Source: Arthrobacter sp. 31Y | GTDB taxonomy: Bacteria; Actinomycetota; Actinomycetes; Actinomycetales; Micrococcaceae | Assembly (NCBI RefSeq): GCF_000526335.1 | Contig: NZ_JAFW01000001.1 | Location: 3,782,001 to 3,846,000, forward strand | DNA length: 64,000 nucleotides | Direction of reading: 5' to 3' | Shown: piece after piece, positions 16,985-26,844 of the stretch | Layout: each line of letters starts with the position of its first letter | How positions within the stretch are numbered: position 1 is the first letter of the stretch | Notes under the pieces: model-generated | The model's database searches: none | Seen by the model: the letters and a program-made list of their open reading frames with translations, nothing else | What the model was told of the DNA's origin: nothing | Translations under genes and position numbers: made by a program

Positions 16985-18123
16985 CTGAGCCCATTCTTGA
17001 TGCTGCCCCTGCCCTTGACTTCGATTTGAAGAGCCTGCCCAAGGTTTCCCTCCACGATCACCTGGACGGAGGACTTCGCCCGGCCACCATCATCGAGCTG
17101 GCGGAGGCCGCCGGCCACACACTGCCCTCCACCGATCCTGTGGCGTTGGGCGAATGGTTCCGCGAATCCGCCGACTCCGGTTCGCTGGTCCGCTACCTCG
17201 AAACGTTCGACCACACAGTCGCCGTCATGCAGACCAAGGAAGGCCTGTTCCGGGTCGCCAAGGAATTCGTGGAAGACTTGGCCGAGGACGGCGTCGTCTA
17301 TGGCGAAGTCCGCTGGGCTCCCGAACAGCACCTGCAGCAGGGCCTGACCCTGGACGAGGTTGTTGAAGCAGTCCAGACGGGCCTTGAAGCCGGTATGGAG
17401 TCCGCTGAAGAACGTGGCCAGCAGATCCAGGTGGGCCAGCTCATCACTGCCATGCGGCATGCCGACCGCGGTCAGGAGATCGCCGAGCTCGCCGTCCGCC
17501 ACCGCGCCAACGGCGCCGTTGGCTTCGATATCGCCGGGGCCGAAGACGGCTTCCTGCCGTCCCGCTTCAAGGACGCCTTCACCTACTTGGCCGAGAATAA
17601 CTTCCCGGCGACAGTCCACGCCGGCGAAGCAGCCGGTCTGGAGAGCATCCAGTCCGCTTTGGTGGATGGGCACGCCCTGCGCCTAGGCCACGGCGTGCGC
17701 ATCGCCGAGGACATCTCGGTGGAGTTTGAAGACAACTCCGACGACGACGGCGAGGACACCGTGGGCATGGTGACCATCGGTAGCGTGGCGGCCTGGGTCC
17801 GCGACCGTGGAATCGCCCTGGAAATCTGCCCGTCGTCGAACCTCCAGACCGGTGCCATTTCCGGCTTTGGCGACGGCATCGAAAGCCACCCGGTGGACAT
17901 GCTCTTCCAGCTCGGCTTCAACGTCACCATCAACACGGACAACCGCCTCATGAGTGGTGTCACCTTGACGGACGAGTTCGAGCTCCTGGTGGAAACCTTC
18001 GACTACGACCTCGATGATCTGCTGGAACTGACGCTCAACGCCGCAGAGGCAGCCTTCCTGCCGCTGGACGAGCGCGAAGCCTTGGTTGAGTACATCAACG
18101 ATGCCTACGCCAACCTCGGCTAA
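16981..18123 (+). CDS. add: Adenosine deaminase
   Basis: A 380-residue zinc enzyme deaminating adenosine and deoxyadenosine to inosine forms. Zinc ligands His25 and His27 are in SLHDHLDGG, the catalytic Glu region is VHAGEAAG (about 211), and a His motif RLGHGVRI follows. The late motif reads TINTDNRLMS, where an Asp-Asp pair is common in other families. NTDN variants are known among actinobacterial enzymes. GTG start at 16981, overlapping dedA2. It supplies the purine branch of salvage. Confidence 0.93.
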   Translation: MTEPILDAAPALDFDLKSLPKVSLHDHLDGGLRPATIIELAEAAGHTLPSTDPVALGEWFRESADSGSLVRYLETFDHTVAVMQTKEGLFRVAKEFVEDLAEDGVVYGEVRWAPEQHLQQGLTLDEVVEAVQTGLEAGMESAEERGQQIQVGQLITAMRHADRGQEIAELAVRHRANGAVGFDIAGAEDGFLPSRFKDAFTYLAENNFPATVHAGEAAGLESIQSALVDGHALRLGHGVRIAEDISVEFEDNSDDDGEDTVGMVTIGSVAAWVRDRGIALEICPSSNLQTGAISGFGDGIESHPVDMLFQLGFNVTINTDNRLMSGVTLTDEFELLVETFDYDLDDLLELTLNAAEAAFLPLDEREALVEYINDAYANLG

Positions 18124-18868
18124 CGATCCCGGCCTGAACGAGATCACGGAGCTGCTGGGTGGGCCCACGGCAGCGGGGGTCCCTGACCGAGCTTGCGAGG
18201 TTGGGGAGCTGCTGGGGACCATCGCGGCGCTGCGTGAGCACTGCCCCTGGATGGGTGCGCTGACTCACGAGTCGCTGGTGGAATACCTGATCGAGGAAGC
18301 CTACGAAGTAGTGGACTCGATCGAGGCCGGCGCTGTTGACGATGAACTCCGCGGTGAGCTGGGCGATGTGCTGCTACAGGTAGTGCTTCACGCCCGGCTC
18401 GCCGAGGAGCGCGGCAGCTTTGATTTCGCCGCGGTAGCCCGGGGCATCAACGCCAAGATGGTGAGACGCAACCAGCACGTCTTCAAAGCGGACGGTTCCC
18501 TGCAGGAGAGTTTCCCGGCCAGCGTCGAGGAAATCATCATCAAGTGGGACGCTGCCAAACGCGCGGAGAAGCCGGAGCGGACGGATCCCTTTGAAGGCAT
18601 TGCACCGCACCTTCCTGCGTTGGCAGCGGCACAGAAGTCCTTGGACAGGGCAGCCCGCGCAGGGTTGGACGTTGACGCACGGTTGGATGTTGACGCACAA
18701 GGTGCGCTGGCCGCCGTCGGAATTCCTGCCGTACCAGCCTCGGAAGAGGCGCTTGGTGAGCTGTTGCTCGCCGTCGTCGCCGGTGCACGGGAGCAAGGAC
18801 TCGACGCCGAACGGGCCCTCCGTGCCGCGGTTCGATCGTTTCAGAACACCCAGGCCCGGCCTTCATGA
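18101..18868 (+). CDS. mazG: MazG-type nucleoside triphosphate pyrophosphohydrolase
   Basis: A 255-residue all-alpha NTP pyrophosphatase that hydrolyses non-canonical or excess (d)NTPs to NMP and pyrophosphate. The metal-binding motif EEAYEVVDSIE and the following ELGDVLLQVVLHA match the MazG core, and HCPWMGALTHESL is the conserved N-terminal loop. The second half is less conserved and carries a short internal duplication (LDVDAR/LDVDAQ). The start is uncertain: ATG at 18101 or TTG at 18086. Both overlap the end of add, which suggests coupling. Confidence 0.88.
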   Translation: MPTPTSANDPGLNEITELLGGPTAAGVPDRACEVGELLGTIAALREHCPWMGALTHESLVEYLIEEAYEVVDSIEAGAVDDELRGELGDVLLQVVLHARLAEERGSFDFAAVARGINAKMVRRNQHVFKADGSLQESFPASVEEIIIKWDAAKRAEKPERTDPFEGIAPHLPALAAAQKSLDRAARAGLDVDARLDVDAQGALAAVGIPAVPASEEALGELLLAVVAGAREQGLDAERALRAAVRSFQNTQARPS

Positions 18869-18900
18869 CGTGAACTGTTGGAAGCCGTGCCGTAACCTAA

Positions 18901-20265
<1,365 letters not shown>

Positions 20266-20283
20266 CCTTCAGCGAAAACAGCT

Positions 20284-20328
20284 AACCGGTGGCTATGGTG
20301 GAAAGACCATGGCCACCGGTTCTGTTTA
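20284..20328 (+). terminator. Terminator after eno
   Basis: AACCGGTGGCTATGGT (20284-20299) pairs with ACCATGGCCACCGGTT (20306-20321), one wobble position, followed by CTGTTTA. It separates eno from the divisome gene. Confidence 0.75.
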
Positions 20329-20413
20329 ATTCCGGTTCTGTTCAACGCGGGCCAGGTCAGAAACAGCAAGCGCAGCAAACCGCCAGGCAAGCACCGGGCA
20401 TTACAGGAGTGTC

Positions 20414-21184
20414 ATGGCCACCCGTCGTCCAAAGGTACCCAGGGCCGACGCCCTTGGCAGCCAGCCCAGTGGCAGCCGCACCTCCAGTGGAAGCCGCCCG
20501 CCCGGCACGGGCGCAAATTCCCAGGGTGTTGCCGGCAAGGGCTCCGACGGCGCTGAGGTCATCAAAGCCGAATTCGGCGGCGAGCGTGCAACGTCAAAGA
20601 CCTCGACGCCGGCAGTTGGCACCAAAGCTCCTGCCGCCGGAAAAAAGCCCAACAACGGCCAGACATCAGTCGGCAGGAAGCCGACGGGGCCTTCGTCCCC
20701 TGCGGGCACGAAGGCTGCAGGCACGAAAGCTGCGGACAAGGGCCAGGGTTCCGGAAAACCAGGCACGTCCAAGGACGACCGCGATCTCGACCCCGTACCG
20801 GCAAAAGCGTTCTCCGGCCGGATGCTGGCACTGGCCGTCGTGATGATTGCCATCACTATTCTGCTGGCCCCCACCGTGAAGATTTTCCTCGAGAAACGCG
20901 CCGAAATTTCCGCTCTGGAAGCAGAAATTGCCGGGAGGAAAGCTGAGCAAACAGAGCTGAACAAACAGCTTTCCCGGTGGCAGGACCCCAACTACGTGAA
21001 ACAGCAGGCCCGGGACCGCATTAACATGGTTATGCCGGGTGAAACAGGTTACTGGGTGTTTGGGGGAGAAGAAGCCGCCGGCACGCCAGGCGGCCGCACC
21101 GGCTCCGGATCGTCGGCCAACCCGGAAAATCTGCCCTGGGTGGATGCTCTCTGGGAGTCAATCAGACGATCGGCAACTGACTAG
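20414..21184 (+). CDS. Septum formation initiator (FtsB/DivIC family) protein
   Basis: A 256-residue bitopic protein. About 130 N-terminal residues are low-complexity, rich in Ser/Gly/Lys/Thr/Pro, and presumably cytoplasmic. A single helix (about 137-155) is followed by a coiled coil (about 158-190, IFLEKRAEISALEAEIAGRK) and the conserved end VKQQARDRINMVMPGETGYWVFG. This is the DivIC/FtsB architecture that links FtsQ and FtsL at the septum. The long disordered N-terminus is common in actinobacterial versions. ATG at 20414. Confidence 0.88.
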   Translation: MATRRPKVPRADALGSQPSGSRTSSGSRPPGTGANSQGVAGKGSDGAEVIKAEFGGERATSKTSTPAVGTKAPAAGKKPNNGQTSVGRKPTGPSSPAGTKAAGTKAADKGQGSGKPGTSKDDRDLDPVPAKAFSGRMLALAVVMIAITILLAPTVKIFLEKRAEISALEAEIAGRKAEQTELNKQLSRWQDPNYVKQQARDRINMVMPGETGYWVFGGEEAAGTPGGRTGSGSSANPENLPWVDALWESIRRSATD

Positions 21185-21241
21185 ACGCGGTGCCCGCCGC
21201 CGTCGTGTCCGCATTGGACGTGACAAAAAGGGGCAGGAAGG

Positions 21242-21937
21242 TTGGCAGCGCAAGTGGTAGAGAACACGGCAGCCGTGCCGCAGGAATCCCGCAAGCCGTC
21301 AGCACATGATCTTGAGGTCCTGAGCCGCCAGCTGGGAAGGCCGGTCCGGGATGTTGTCGAGATCCCGGCGAGGTGCGTCTGTGGCAACCCCTTGGTGGCA
21401 GCTACGGCTCCGAGGCTCAGCAATGGCACACCTTTCCCCACAACGTTCTACCTGACCCACCCGGTCATCACGTCCGCAGTGTCGCGGCTTGAAGCGGGCG
21501 GGCTGATGAATGAGATGAACGAGCGGCTGACTGCCGATCAGGAACTCGCCGGTGCCTACCATGGTGCCCATGATGCCTACCTGCAGGCCCGCAATGACAT
21601 CGCTGGCCGATCCGGCACCGGGGCTGTGCCGGAGATTGCCGGCATTTCTGCGGGCGGAATGCCCACCCGCGTGAAGTGCCTCCATGTCCTGGTGGGTCAT
21701 TCATTGGCTGCCGGGCCGGGAGTGAATCCGCTGGGGGACGAGGCCTTGGCCGCCATCACCGAGTGGTGGACCAAGGACCGCTGTTATTGCGACGGCGCCT
21801 GGGACACAGCCGGCGAGGCTCCTTCCCGGGACTTGAGCCGCCACGGTCCGCAAGGACTGCCGGACATCGTGGGCCGCCCCGCCCCGGTGCGGAAATCAAA
21901 GATTGAGTCCGACACCGAACAGGAGGGCACCGCGTGA
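21242..21937 (+). CDS. DUF501 domain protein
   Basis: A 231-residue protein of unknown function, recognised as DUF501 from IPARCVCGNPLVAATAPRL (Cys45, Cys47), FPTTFYLTHP and the late motif RVKCLHVLVGHSLAAGPGVNPLGD. The cysteines and histidines suggest a metal or thiol site, but this is not established. The TTG at 21242 follows GGCAGGAAGG. It overlaps ppx by four bases. DUF501 next to ppx and enolase is a recurrent actinobacterial arrangement. Confidence 0.88.
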   Translation: MAAQVVENTAAVPQESRKPSAHDLEVLSRQLGRPVRDVVEIPARCVCGNPLVAATAPRLSNGTPFPTTFYLTHPVITSAVSRLEAGGLMNEMNERLTADQELAGAYHGAHDAYLQARNDIAGRSGTGAVPEIAGISAGGMPTRVKCLHVLVGHSLAAGPGVNPLGDEALAAITEWWTKDRCYCDGAWDTAGEAPSRDLSRHGPQGLPDIVGRPAPVRKSKIESDTEQEGTA

Positions 21938-22902
21938 GCCGGGTGGCCGCCATTGATTGCGGAACCAACTCCATCCGCCTCCTCATCGCTGAAGCCTCAA
22001 CTGAAGCTTCGGAACAGGACGCAACAGGTCCTTTGACCGACGTCGTGCGGGAAATGCGCGTGGTGCGGCTTGGTCAGGGCGTTGACGCAACGGGTGAACT
22101 GGCCCCTGAGGCCTTGGAACGCACCTTCGCTGCGGCACGCGACTACGCGGAACTGATCAAGGAACACGGAGCAGGGCGGATCCGCTTCGCAGCCACGTCG
22201 GCCACCCGCGACGCCCGGAACCGCCAAGTCTTTGTGGACGGCATCAGGGAACTTCTTGGAGTGCAGCCGGAGGTGATTTCCGGTGACGAGGAAGCTGCGC
22301 TGTCCTTCGCGGGCGCCAGCAGTGTCCTGCCAGCCATGGGGGAGGACCCCATCCTGGTGGTGGACCTTGGCGGCGGCAGCACCGAATTCGTGCTGGGCGA
22401 CTCCAGTGGAGTAATCGCGGCACGCTCTGTGGACGTTGGCTGCGTGCGGCTCACTGAACGTCACCTTCGCAGCGATCCGCCCACTGCCGCTCAAATCAAC
22501 GCTGCAGAGGCCGACGTCGACGCCGCGCTTGATCTTGCCGCGCAGACGGTACCGCTGGACCGCGCCACGGCCGTGGTGGGCGTTGCCGGTTCCATCACCA
22601 CCATCACCGCGCACGCGCTGGGCCTGAGTGCATACCAGCCCAACCGCATCCACGGCGCTTCGCTGGACCTCCAAACCATCACCGATGCGTGCACCAGCCT
22701 GCTGGAAATGACGCGGGATGAACGTGCTGCCCTTCCGTTCATGCACCCGGGACGCGTGGACGTCATCGGAGCGGGAGCTTTGGTGTGGCGCCGCATCCTG
22801 GGCCGCTTGGCAGATGTCAGCCATGGGACCATCCGTGCGGCAGTCTCCAGCGAACACGACATCCTGGATGGCATCGCACTGAGTATCCGGGACGGCCAAT
22901 GA
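21934..22902 (+). CDS. ppx: Ppx/GppA family exopolyphosphatase
   Basis: A 322-residue member of the ASKHA fold that hydrolyses terminal phosphates of polyphosphate or pppGpp. Phosphate-binding motifs are AIDCGTNSIRLLI (about 5-17) and VVDLGGGSTEFVLG (about 146-159). The short length, without the C-terminal HD domain, fits the actinobacterial Ppx1/Ppx2 forms. Whether it prefers polyphosphate or pppGpp cannot be read here. The GTG at 21934 overlaps DUF501 and the stop overlaps the protease ATG (ATGA). Confidence 0.88.
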   Translation: MSRVAAIDCGTNSIRLLIAEASTEASEQDATGPLTDVVREMRVVRLGQGVDATGELAPEALERTFAAARDYAELIKEHGAGRIRFAATSATRDARNRQVFVDGIRELLGVQPEVISGDEEAALSFAGASSVLPAMGEDPILVVDLGGGSTEFVLGDSSGVIAARSVDVGCVRLTERHLRSDPPTAAQINAAEADVDAALDLAAQTVPLDRATAVVGVAGSITTITAHALGLSAYQPNRIHGASLDLQTITDACTSLLEMTRDERAALPFMHPGRVDVIGAGALVWRRILGRLADVSHGTIRAAVSSEHDILDGIALSIRDGQ

Positions 22903-24299
22903 CATTGCGGCACCGACGCACCATTTCCGCTGCGCTGGCCACCACCCTGGCCGGCGGGGCGCTGGCGGGTGCGCTGTTGTCGGCTCCGGCTGCCAACGCG
23001 GATGCATGGCGGGACAAGGAGTACTGGCTCAAGGAGTCCGGAGTCACCAACGCCTGGCAGGTGTCCAAGGGTGCTGGAGTCAAGGTCGCGATCATCGATA
23101 GCGGTGTTGACGGAAGCCACCCTGACCTCAAAGGCGTCGTGGTGGGAGGGACGGATGTCTCCGGTGCCGGAGCCCCCAACGGGCAAAAGAGCATCGGCGC
23201 CAAGACCGAGCACGGCACGCTGGTGGCCACCATGCTGGCCGGGCGCGGGCACACCACGCCCACGCCTCCTCCGTCAGCATCGGCCTCGGCATCGCCCGCT
23301 CCCACGCCTCCTACGCCAACCACCCCGCCTGCCGGGGGACCGGACGGAATCACGGGGGTCGCACCTGAAGCGGAGATCCTGGCCATCTCAACCTGGCTCG
23401 GCTCGCCCAACCCCGGCGGAAAAACCGACCAGGAACAGATACCGGAGGCCGTGCGCTGGGCGGTTGATAACGGCGCCAAGGTCATCAACATTTCACTCGG
23501 AAGCACTTCGCCCGATTGGCCGCAGAGTTGGGACGCAGCGTTCCTTTACGCGGAGCAAAAGGACGTGGTGATCGTTGCCGCCGCGGGAAACCGGGTGGGT
23601 GGCAACGTCCAAGTTGGCGCCCCCGCAACCATTCCCGGCGTCCTCACGGTAGCCGGGCTGGACGGCGAAGGACGCGCCAGCGTGGACTCCTCTTCCCAGG
23701 GCATCAGCATCGGAGTGGCCGCGCCGGCGGAGAAGCTGGTGGGCGGCATCCCCGGAGGCTCGTATGCCGAATGGGCAGGAACGTCCGGATCAGCGCCCAT
23801 CGTTTCGGGTGTGGCCGCACTCATCCGTTCCAAGTGGCCGGAGATGAGCGCCACCCAGGTCATCAACAGGATTGTCAGCACCGCCAAGGATGCAGGCGCT
23901 CCGGGCAAAGACCCGATTTATGGGTACGGCATCCTCAACGCTGAGGCAGCCTTGAAGAATGACGTACCCACCACCAGCACCAACCCCCTCGGTTCCATTG
24001 CGGACTGGATCCGTGTCCACCGCCGCGGCGACTTCAGCGAGCCCTCACAGGCGCCCGTTGCAAGTCCCACCAGCGCTGCCCCCACGCTTGCCGATCCGAC
24101 CGTCCCTGTTGCCAAGGCGCCGGCCACCGTGGACGAAGCCCTTCCCGCCGCCGTCGTAATTGGCTTTGGCGCCCTGTTTGTTGCCCTGGTAGCGGGTGCG
24201 GCTATTCAGCTGCGAAGGGTTCTAAAGAACCCGCCCGCAGTGCCTGAAGAGGCCGAAACGGGCGCCCTTCTGAAGGTGGATCCTACCGCCCGGAAGTAG
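22899..24299 (+). CDS. Mycosin-like S8 serine protease
   Basis: A 466-residue secreted, membrane-anchored subtilase. The order is signal peptide (about 1-35), catalytic Asp67 in IIDSGVDGSHPD, His105 in EHGTLVAT, a Pro/Thr/Ser/Ala-rich insertion (about 118-148), catalytic Ser296 in GTSGSAP, a Pro/Ala-rich stalk (about 385-415) and a C-terminal helix (about 420-443) with a short basic tail. This layout matches mycosins of type VII secretion, but no ESX genes are in the window. The ATG at 22899 overlaps the ppx stop, so it is probably cotranscribed. Confidence 0.88.
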   Translation: MTLRHRRTISAALATTLAGGALAGALLSAPAANADAWRDKEYWLKESGVTNAWQVSKGAGVKVAIIDSGVDGSHPDLKGVVVGGTDVSGAGAPNGQKSIGAKTEHGTLVATMLAGRGHTTPTPPPSASASASPAPTPPTPTTPPAGGPDGITGVAPEAEILAISTWLGSPNPGGKTDQEQIPEAVRWAVDNGAKVINISLGSTSPDWPQSWDAAFLYAEQKDVVIVAAAGNRVGGNVQVGAPATIPGVLTVAGLDGEGRASVDSSSQGISIGVAAPAEKLVGGIPGGSYAEWAGTSGSAPIVSGVAALIRSKWPEMSATQVINRIVSTAKDAGAPGKDPIYGYGILNAEAALKNDVPTTSTNPLGSIADWIRVHRRGDFSEPSQAPVASPTSAAPTLADPTVPVAKAPATVDEALPAAVVIGFGALFVALVAGAAIQLRRVLKNPPAVPEEAETGALLKVDPTARK

Positions 24300-24301
24300 T
24301 T

Positions 24302-24317
24302 AGTGAAGATTTTCACA
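24302..24317. promoter_or_regulatory. Crp/GlxR-type site before ndh
   Basis: AGTGA-AGATTT-TCACA matches the TGTGA-N6-TCACA consensus at 9 of 10 positions. It lies 20 nt before the ndh ATG, with a possible -10 (TACGGT, 24321-24326) just downstream. That placement suggests effects on transcription initiation. Two similar sites precede the liv units. Confidence 0.5.
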
Positions 24318-24337
24318 AAGTACGGTACTCTGGAGTT

Positions 24338-25798
24338 ATGGCAACCACCCCTGAGCTCATTGACCGTCCCCGGGTTCTCGTCGTCGGCGGCGGCTACGTC
24401 GGCCTCTACGTAGCCCTCAAATTGCAGAAGAAGATCGCGAATGCCGGTGGCATCGTCACCGTCGTGGATCCACTGCCGTACATGACTTACCAGCCCTTCC
24501 TTCCGGAAGTTGCCGGCGGCAACATCGAGGCACGCCACGCCGTCGTCTCCCACCGTCAGCACCTCAAGCAGACTGAGCTCATCCAGGGCCGCGTCACCAG
24601 CATCGACCACGCAAACCGCACTGCGGTGATTGCCCCGTCCGATGGCGGCGAAAACTTCGAGATCCCGTACTTCGACGTCGTGATCGCAGCCGGTGCCATC
24701 ACCCGCACCTTCCCCATCAAGGGCCTCGCGGACAAGGGCATTGGCCTGAAGACCATCGAGGAAGCTGTTGCACTGCGCAACAAGGTGCTGGAGCGCATCG
24801 AATCCGCTTCCACCATGACTGACCCCGCAGAACGCGCCAAGGCACTGACCTTCGTTGTTGTCGGTGGCGGTTTTGCCGGCATCGAATGCCTCACCGAAAT
24901 GGAAGACCTCGCCCGTGCAGCTGTGCGGAACAACCCGCGCATCCGCCAGGAAGAAGTCCGCTTCATCCTGGTCGAGGCCATGGGCCGCATCATGCCCGAG
25001 GTCACCGCTTCGCAGGCCGAGTGGGTTGTGGAGCACCTCCGCAGCCGCGGCATCGAAGTACTCCTGAACACTTCCCTGGACAGCGCCGAGGGCAACCTCA
25101 AGCTGATCAACCTCCCGGACAAGACCCCCGCCGGTGAAGTTGAAGCTGACACCCTGGTCTGGGCTGCCGGCGTGCAGGCCAACCCGATGATCCGCTCCAC
25201 CGACTTCCCGCTGGAACCGCGTGGCCGCGTTCGCGTCCTCCCGGACCTCCGCATCGCAGGCGACGAAGGCATTGTGGAGAACGCCTGGGCAGCCGGCGAC
25301 ATCGCCGCTGTTCCGGACCTCACGGGCAAGGGCCTGCCGGACGGCACCTGCGTCCCGAACGCCCAGCACGCACTGCGTCAGGCCAAGAAGCTCGCGAAGA
25401 ACCTCTGGGCCTCCCGCTGGGACAAGCCGTTGCACGACTACAAGCACAAGAACCTCGGAGCCGTTGCCGGCTTCGGCGAGTGGAAGGGTGTTGCCAACAT
25501 CAACCTGCTCGGCCGCATCGGCCTCAAGGGCGGCCTCGCCTGGTTGGCTCACCGTGGTTACCACGGCATGGCGATGCCCACGGTGGAGCGCAAGTTCCGT
25601 GTGGTCTTCGGCTGGATTCTGGCCTTCTTCGCTGGTCGCGACACCACGCAGTTGATGGATCTGGACAACCCGCGCGGTGCCTTCGTGGCCGCGGCTACTC
25701 CGGCTCCCAAGCCCGCTGCCGCCCCGGCTCCAGCTCCTGCTGAAGCCAAGCCCGTTGCCGAGGAATCCAAGGCTCCGGTAACTGCTGACGCCAAGTAG
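24338..25798 (+). CDS. ndh: Type II NADH dehydrogenase
   Basis: A 486-residue membrane-associated flavoprotein that oxidises NADH and reduces menaquinone without pumping protons. Two dinucleotide-binding motifs are present: VVGGGYVGLYVALKLQ near the N-terminus for FAD and VVVGGGFAGIE (about 170) for NADH. AAGDIAAVPD is the late FAD motif. The C-terminus has an amphipathic/hydrophobic segment followed by a low-complexity Ala/Pro/Lys tail. The ATG at 24338 has TCTGGAG upstream. It is monocistronic, ending in a terminator. Confidence 0.92.
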   Translation: MATTPELIDRPRVLVVGGGYVGLYVALKLQKKIANAGGIVTVVDPLPYMTYQPFLPEVAGGNIEARHAVVSHRQHLKQTELIQGRVTSIDHANRTAVIAPSDGGENFEIPYFDVVIAAGAITRTFPIKGLADKGIGLKTIEEAVALRNKVLERIESASTMTDPAERAKALTFVVVGGGFAGIECLTEMEDLARAAVRNNPRIRQEEVRFILVEAMGRIMPEVTASQAEWVVEHLRSRGIEVLLNTSLDSAEGNLKLINLPDKTPAGEVEADTLVWAAGVQANPMIRSTDFPLEPRGRVRVLPDLRIAGDEGIVENAWAAGDIAAVPDLTGKGLPDGTCVPNAQHALRQAKKLAKNLWASRWDKPLHDYKHKNLGAVAGFGEWKGVANINLLGRIGLKGGLAWLAHRGYHGMAMPTVERKFRVVFGWILAFFAGRDTTQLMDLDNPRGAFVAAATPAPKPAAAPAPAPAEAKPVAEESKAPVTADAK

Positions 25799-25807
25799 TA
25801 CAGGTTC

Positions 25808-25850
25808 GACGGCGGCTGTCCCCTTGAGGGGATGGCCGCCGTCGGCGTTT
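25808..25850 (+). terminator. Intrinsic terminator after ndh
   Basis: GACGGCGGCTGTCCCC (25808-25823) pairs with GGGGATGGCCGCCGTC (25828-25843) around a TTGA tetraloop, followed by GGCGTTT. One wobble position in a 16-bp stem. Confidence 0.85.
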
Positions 25851-25902
25851 AACCGTCTCCGTTTGAGAAGGGCTGCTCCAGTGCTGCCCCTAGACTGTCC
25901 TC

Positions 25903-26823
25903 ATGTCCGGTGAAACCGATCTGAAGACCCTTCTGGAATCCCTTCATCCCGTAGCCCGCGACGGCGACTACGTGTATGCCCTGTGGCCGCACGGCCGGCC
26001 ACTGGAGGGCGGCATCGAAGCGGCCGTTCGGGAGGCTGAGGGCCTGACTGTAGTTCTTCACCGCGATGAAGCAGACTCGCTGGGCCTTAGCTACGATTTC
26101 GTGGCTACCTGGATCACGTTGCAGGTCCATTCGGCCTTGGAGGCCGTAGGTTTGACCGCAGCCGTCAGCGCTGCGCTGACGCACGCGGGAATCAGTTGCA
26201 ACGTCCTTGCCGGTTTCCATCACGATCACCTCCTGGTGCCATCGGCAGACGCCGGCAGGGCCATGGAGGTGCTGCGGCTTCTGGCGCGCGGCGTGGTCCT
26301 GCGCTCCGAACGGCCCGAGGACCGGGAAGAGATCCTGGAGCTCACGGCCCGGGCGTTCTCCATCTCACCGGTGACGGGCGAGCCGGTTGAGGGCACGCCG
26401 ATTGAAGTTGGATTGCTGCGGGAGCTCTTTGAGTGCAGCGAGTACCTTCCGGAGTTCAGCATCGTTGCCGAGATCGGGGGCGACATTGTGGGTCATGCCA
26501 TCAGTACCCGCGGCTGGGTGGGGGAGTTGGAGCTCATTGCCTTGGGGCCTATCGGCGTTCTTCCACCGTTCCAGCGTCGCGGCGTCGGTTCTGCCCTCAT
26601 GCGTGAAACCGCCGCCCGCGCCACTGCGGCGGGTGAACCCGGGATTGCCCTACTCGGCAGCCCTCTCTATTACCCTCGTTTCGGGTACGTGCCGGCCACC
26701 TCTGTGGGGGTCCAGCCGCCTGAAGCGGCCTGGGGCGAGCACTTCCAACTACTGACCCTGGCGGGATGGCCCGACGACGTCCGTGGCACCTTCCGCTACG
26801 CCGGGCCATTCAACCTGCTCTAG
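25903..26823 (+). CDS. ACT-like domain fused to GNAT acetyltransferase
   Basis: A 306-residue two-domain protein. Residues 1-128 look like a tandem ACT-type module of the ACT_7/DUF2241 kind (YVYALWPHG, SYDFVATWITLQVHSALEAVGLTAAVSAALTHAGISCNVLAG, HDHLLVP). Residues 130-306 are a GNAT N-acetyltransferase, with GPIGVLPPFQRRGVGSALM as the acetyl-CoA loop and YYPRFGY. The fusion suggests an acetyltransferase controlled by a small ligand, perhaps an amino acid. Substrate and ligand are unknown. ATG at 25903, alone between a terminator and the tRNA. Confidence 0.8.
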   Translation: MSGETDLKTLLESLHPVARDGDYVYALWPHGRPLEGGIEAAVREAEGLTVVLHRDEADSLGLSYDFVATWITLQVHSALEAVGLTAAVSAALTHAGISCNVLAGFHHDHLLVPSADAGRAMEVLRLLARGVVLRSERPEDREEILELTARAFSISPVTGEPVEGTPIEVGLLRELFECSEYLPEFSIVAEIGGDIVGHAISTRGWVGELELIALGPIGVLPPFQRRGVGSALMRETAARATAAGEPGIALLGSPLYYPRFGYVPATSVGVQPPEAAWGEHFQLLTLAGWPDDVRGTFRYAGPFNLL

Positions 26824-26844
26824 CTGGGATACCATGGTCCGGGC

